Positions 60,270 through 64,000 of a stretch of DNA of 64,000 nt are shown here, one piece after another. A program made the position numbers and the translations under genes. The notes under the pieces were generated by a model that saw nothing but the letters and a program-made list of their open reading frames with translations, had not been told where the DNA came from and ran no database searches. How positions within the stretch are numbered: position 1 is the first letter of the stretch; every line of letters begins with the position of its first letter. Source of the DNA: Rhynchonema sp. JSB1_4 (lineage: Eukaryota; Nematoda; Chromadorea; Monhysterida; Xyalidae); contig JASAMV010005830.1 in NCBI GenBank assembly GCA_030248065.1, positions 1 to 64,000 of the forward strand, read 5' to 3'.

Positions 60270-61608
60270 TGCACAAAAGCTGATTGCCGTTTGGCGGTTC
60301 TGTAAGTCGCCTTGATAAAAATTATAAACAGTAGGAATTATAACCATAGGTAGGTACAGCTTGTTGAACCCTGGGATTAAACCCAACAGGAAGCAGAAAA
60401 TCAAGCAAAACGCAAGCCACCACCCAGCTTCTGTGGTTGATAACGAATTTCATTGCAAACTGAAAACATCATTAAAGTATAACAAGGACAGCAAGAACTA
60501 TACTTGGGTATTTTTCCGCAAAAGCTATTTTTTGGAGAAAAACCTATTTTCTGAAAAAAACCGCTTTTCCAAACATTTTTCAAGTACTTACGGATTCCCG
60601 TGGTCTAAAAACACTGTTTTTGGAGAAAACTTTTTCTGGCAACAGTCTGAAACAGATTAGAAATGCACTTGGAGCTTGAAAAACGCTTTTTTGAACTGTT
60701 TTGCACCGATTTACATTGATTTCGTGACCATGGAAATTTTATCGGAAATTTTTTAAAAAAACCGTTTTTCCAAAACTTGTTACTTGGAAAAATTTCCGGA
60801 AAAATAAAAACGTATTTTTCCAGGCCTCAACAGGTTTTTTCAAAAGTCTTTTTCTGGCCCGCCAGTATAGCAAGAACTAGATTATACCATTTCACAACGG
60901 AAAGTACAACGTGACAAGAATTATTGGATCAATAAATTATGGTGCAACAATAAGGTCATTCCTACCCAAACAAAAGCTAATGAAGCACAAATGATATCAG
61001 GAACACAAATTTTAACAAGTTGATTCCTGCTGATTGACTGACCAGAATAAACAGAGCATAAAAATAGAAAAACATCGATCACGCACACTTTTATTACAGA
61101 CTTATGCAAAAACGAGCTCACAATACGAGATTTATCATGGAACTACAGGGGGGGGGGTGCAAAACATGGAAACACACACAAGAGCTGAACGTGCAGTTGT
61201 GAAACATAAAAAGCACGCATTTTGTTCACAGTTGAGATTGCAGAAGTTACACATCACTCAAACAAGCACTGCCTAAAATAGTGACAGTAGCAACATTATT
61301 CGCACATGAAATCAGAGTACGTGTTGACAGTAGATAAATTGGGCAAGCATTCGGAGACAAAACCAACCATGGTTATTCAATGCAGACGTGTGCAAAAAAT
61401 ATGCTTAAACACGTTTACCAACACAACAATTAATTATTCAGGCCAGCTATTTTGAAAACTTGACATAGTGTCCAAAAAACAAACTTGGCGGCACCGGAAA
61501 CTAGGTTAGACATATAAAGCAGAAACATGGCGGGTTCACACACAGAACAGATGGAAATACGAAGATAAACAACACCATGATTACGCGGACATACAGATTA
61601 GAGATAGG
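60270..61608. other. TMX2 5' flank and TMEM245 3' flank
   Basis: No gene is recognised. 60450-60860 is rich in TTTTTCC/GGAAAA motifs (ATTTTTCCG, TTTTTGGAGAAAA) and may be a decayed repeat. The rest is AT-rich and should contain the TMEM245 3'UTR and the TMX2 promoter, the two genes being head-to-tail on the - strand. Confidence 0.5.
61090..61095 (-). terminator. AATAAA (minus strand) for TMEM245
   Basis: TTTATT on the + strand, about 515 bp past the TMEM245 stop codon. It is a candidate polyadenylation signal. Confidence 0.35.

Positions 61609-64000
<2,392 letters not shown>

Overview
The window is eukaryotic nuclear DNA from an invertebrate animal. Protein-coding genes are split into many short exons with GT..AG introns, often ending in TTTCAG. 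The genes match conserved animal families, and no bacterial operon, rRNA or tRNA gene was recognised. Two degenerate interstitial tracts of the hexamer TTAGGC/GCCTAA (near 2000-2190 and at 20738-20817), the telomere unit of nematodes, point to a nematode. A divergent, perhaps enoplean, nematode is my inference, not a demonstration.

Layout. 1-6783 is a repeat-dense intergenic block of fold-back elements, C-rich repeats and short hAT-like non-autonomous transposons with perfect 8-bp target duplications. 6784-14375 (+) is a CLEC16A/gop-1 orthologue reconstructed as 28 exons and about 1032 aa. 15034-17918 (+) is the GTPase GPN1 (11 exons, 372 aa). 18132-18470 (+) is a small unrecognised ORF. 18696-26467 (+) is an unrecognised glutamine-rich protein (12 exons, about 521 aa). 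Convergent to it, 31906-26992 (-) is a complete Cys-loop ligand-gated ion channel subunit (9 exons, 421 aa) whose introns carry four MITE-like insertions. 31907-36511 is a second repeat block with nested transposons. 36512-38005 (+) is ribosomal stalk protein P2. 41916-53288 (+) is engrailed, with EH1, EH2, EH3, homeodomain and C-terminal EH5-like motifs and a 9.7-kb intron. 54831-57541 (+) is a secreted protein with a thrombospondin type-1 domain that probably continues into DUF5648-type repeats. 60269-58118 (-) is TMX2 (7 exons, 291 aa). The window ends in the 3' half of TMEM245 (-), which runs off the right edge.

How the genes relate. These are mostly unrelated housekeeping or developmental genes: endosome/mitophagy (CLEC16A), RNA polymerase II import (GPN1), translation (RPLP2), ER thioredoxin-like membrane protein (TMX2), patterning (engrailed) and neurotransmission (the channel). 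I see no functional cluster.

The most distinctive content is the mobile DNA. Several families of short non-autonomous elements can be dated relative to each other, because they are nested and their uninterrupted paralogous target sites lie in the same window. One hAT-like set carries subterminal G-rich repeats that are uniform within each element, differ between elements, and mostly end in GTACC. All exon structures were read by eye from reading-frame continuity, splice consensus and similarity to known families. They were not checked by transcripts or database searches.
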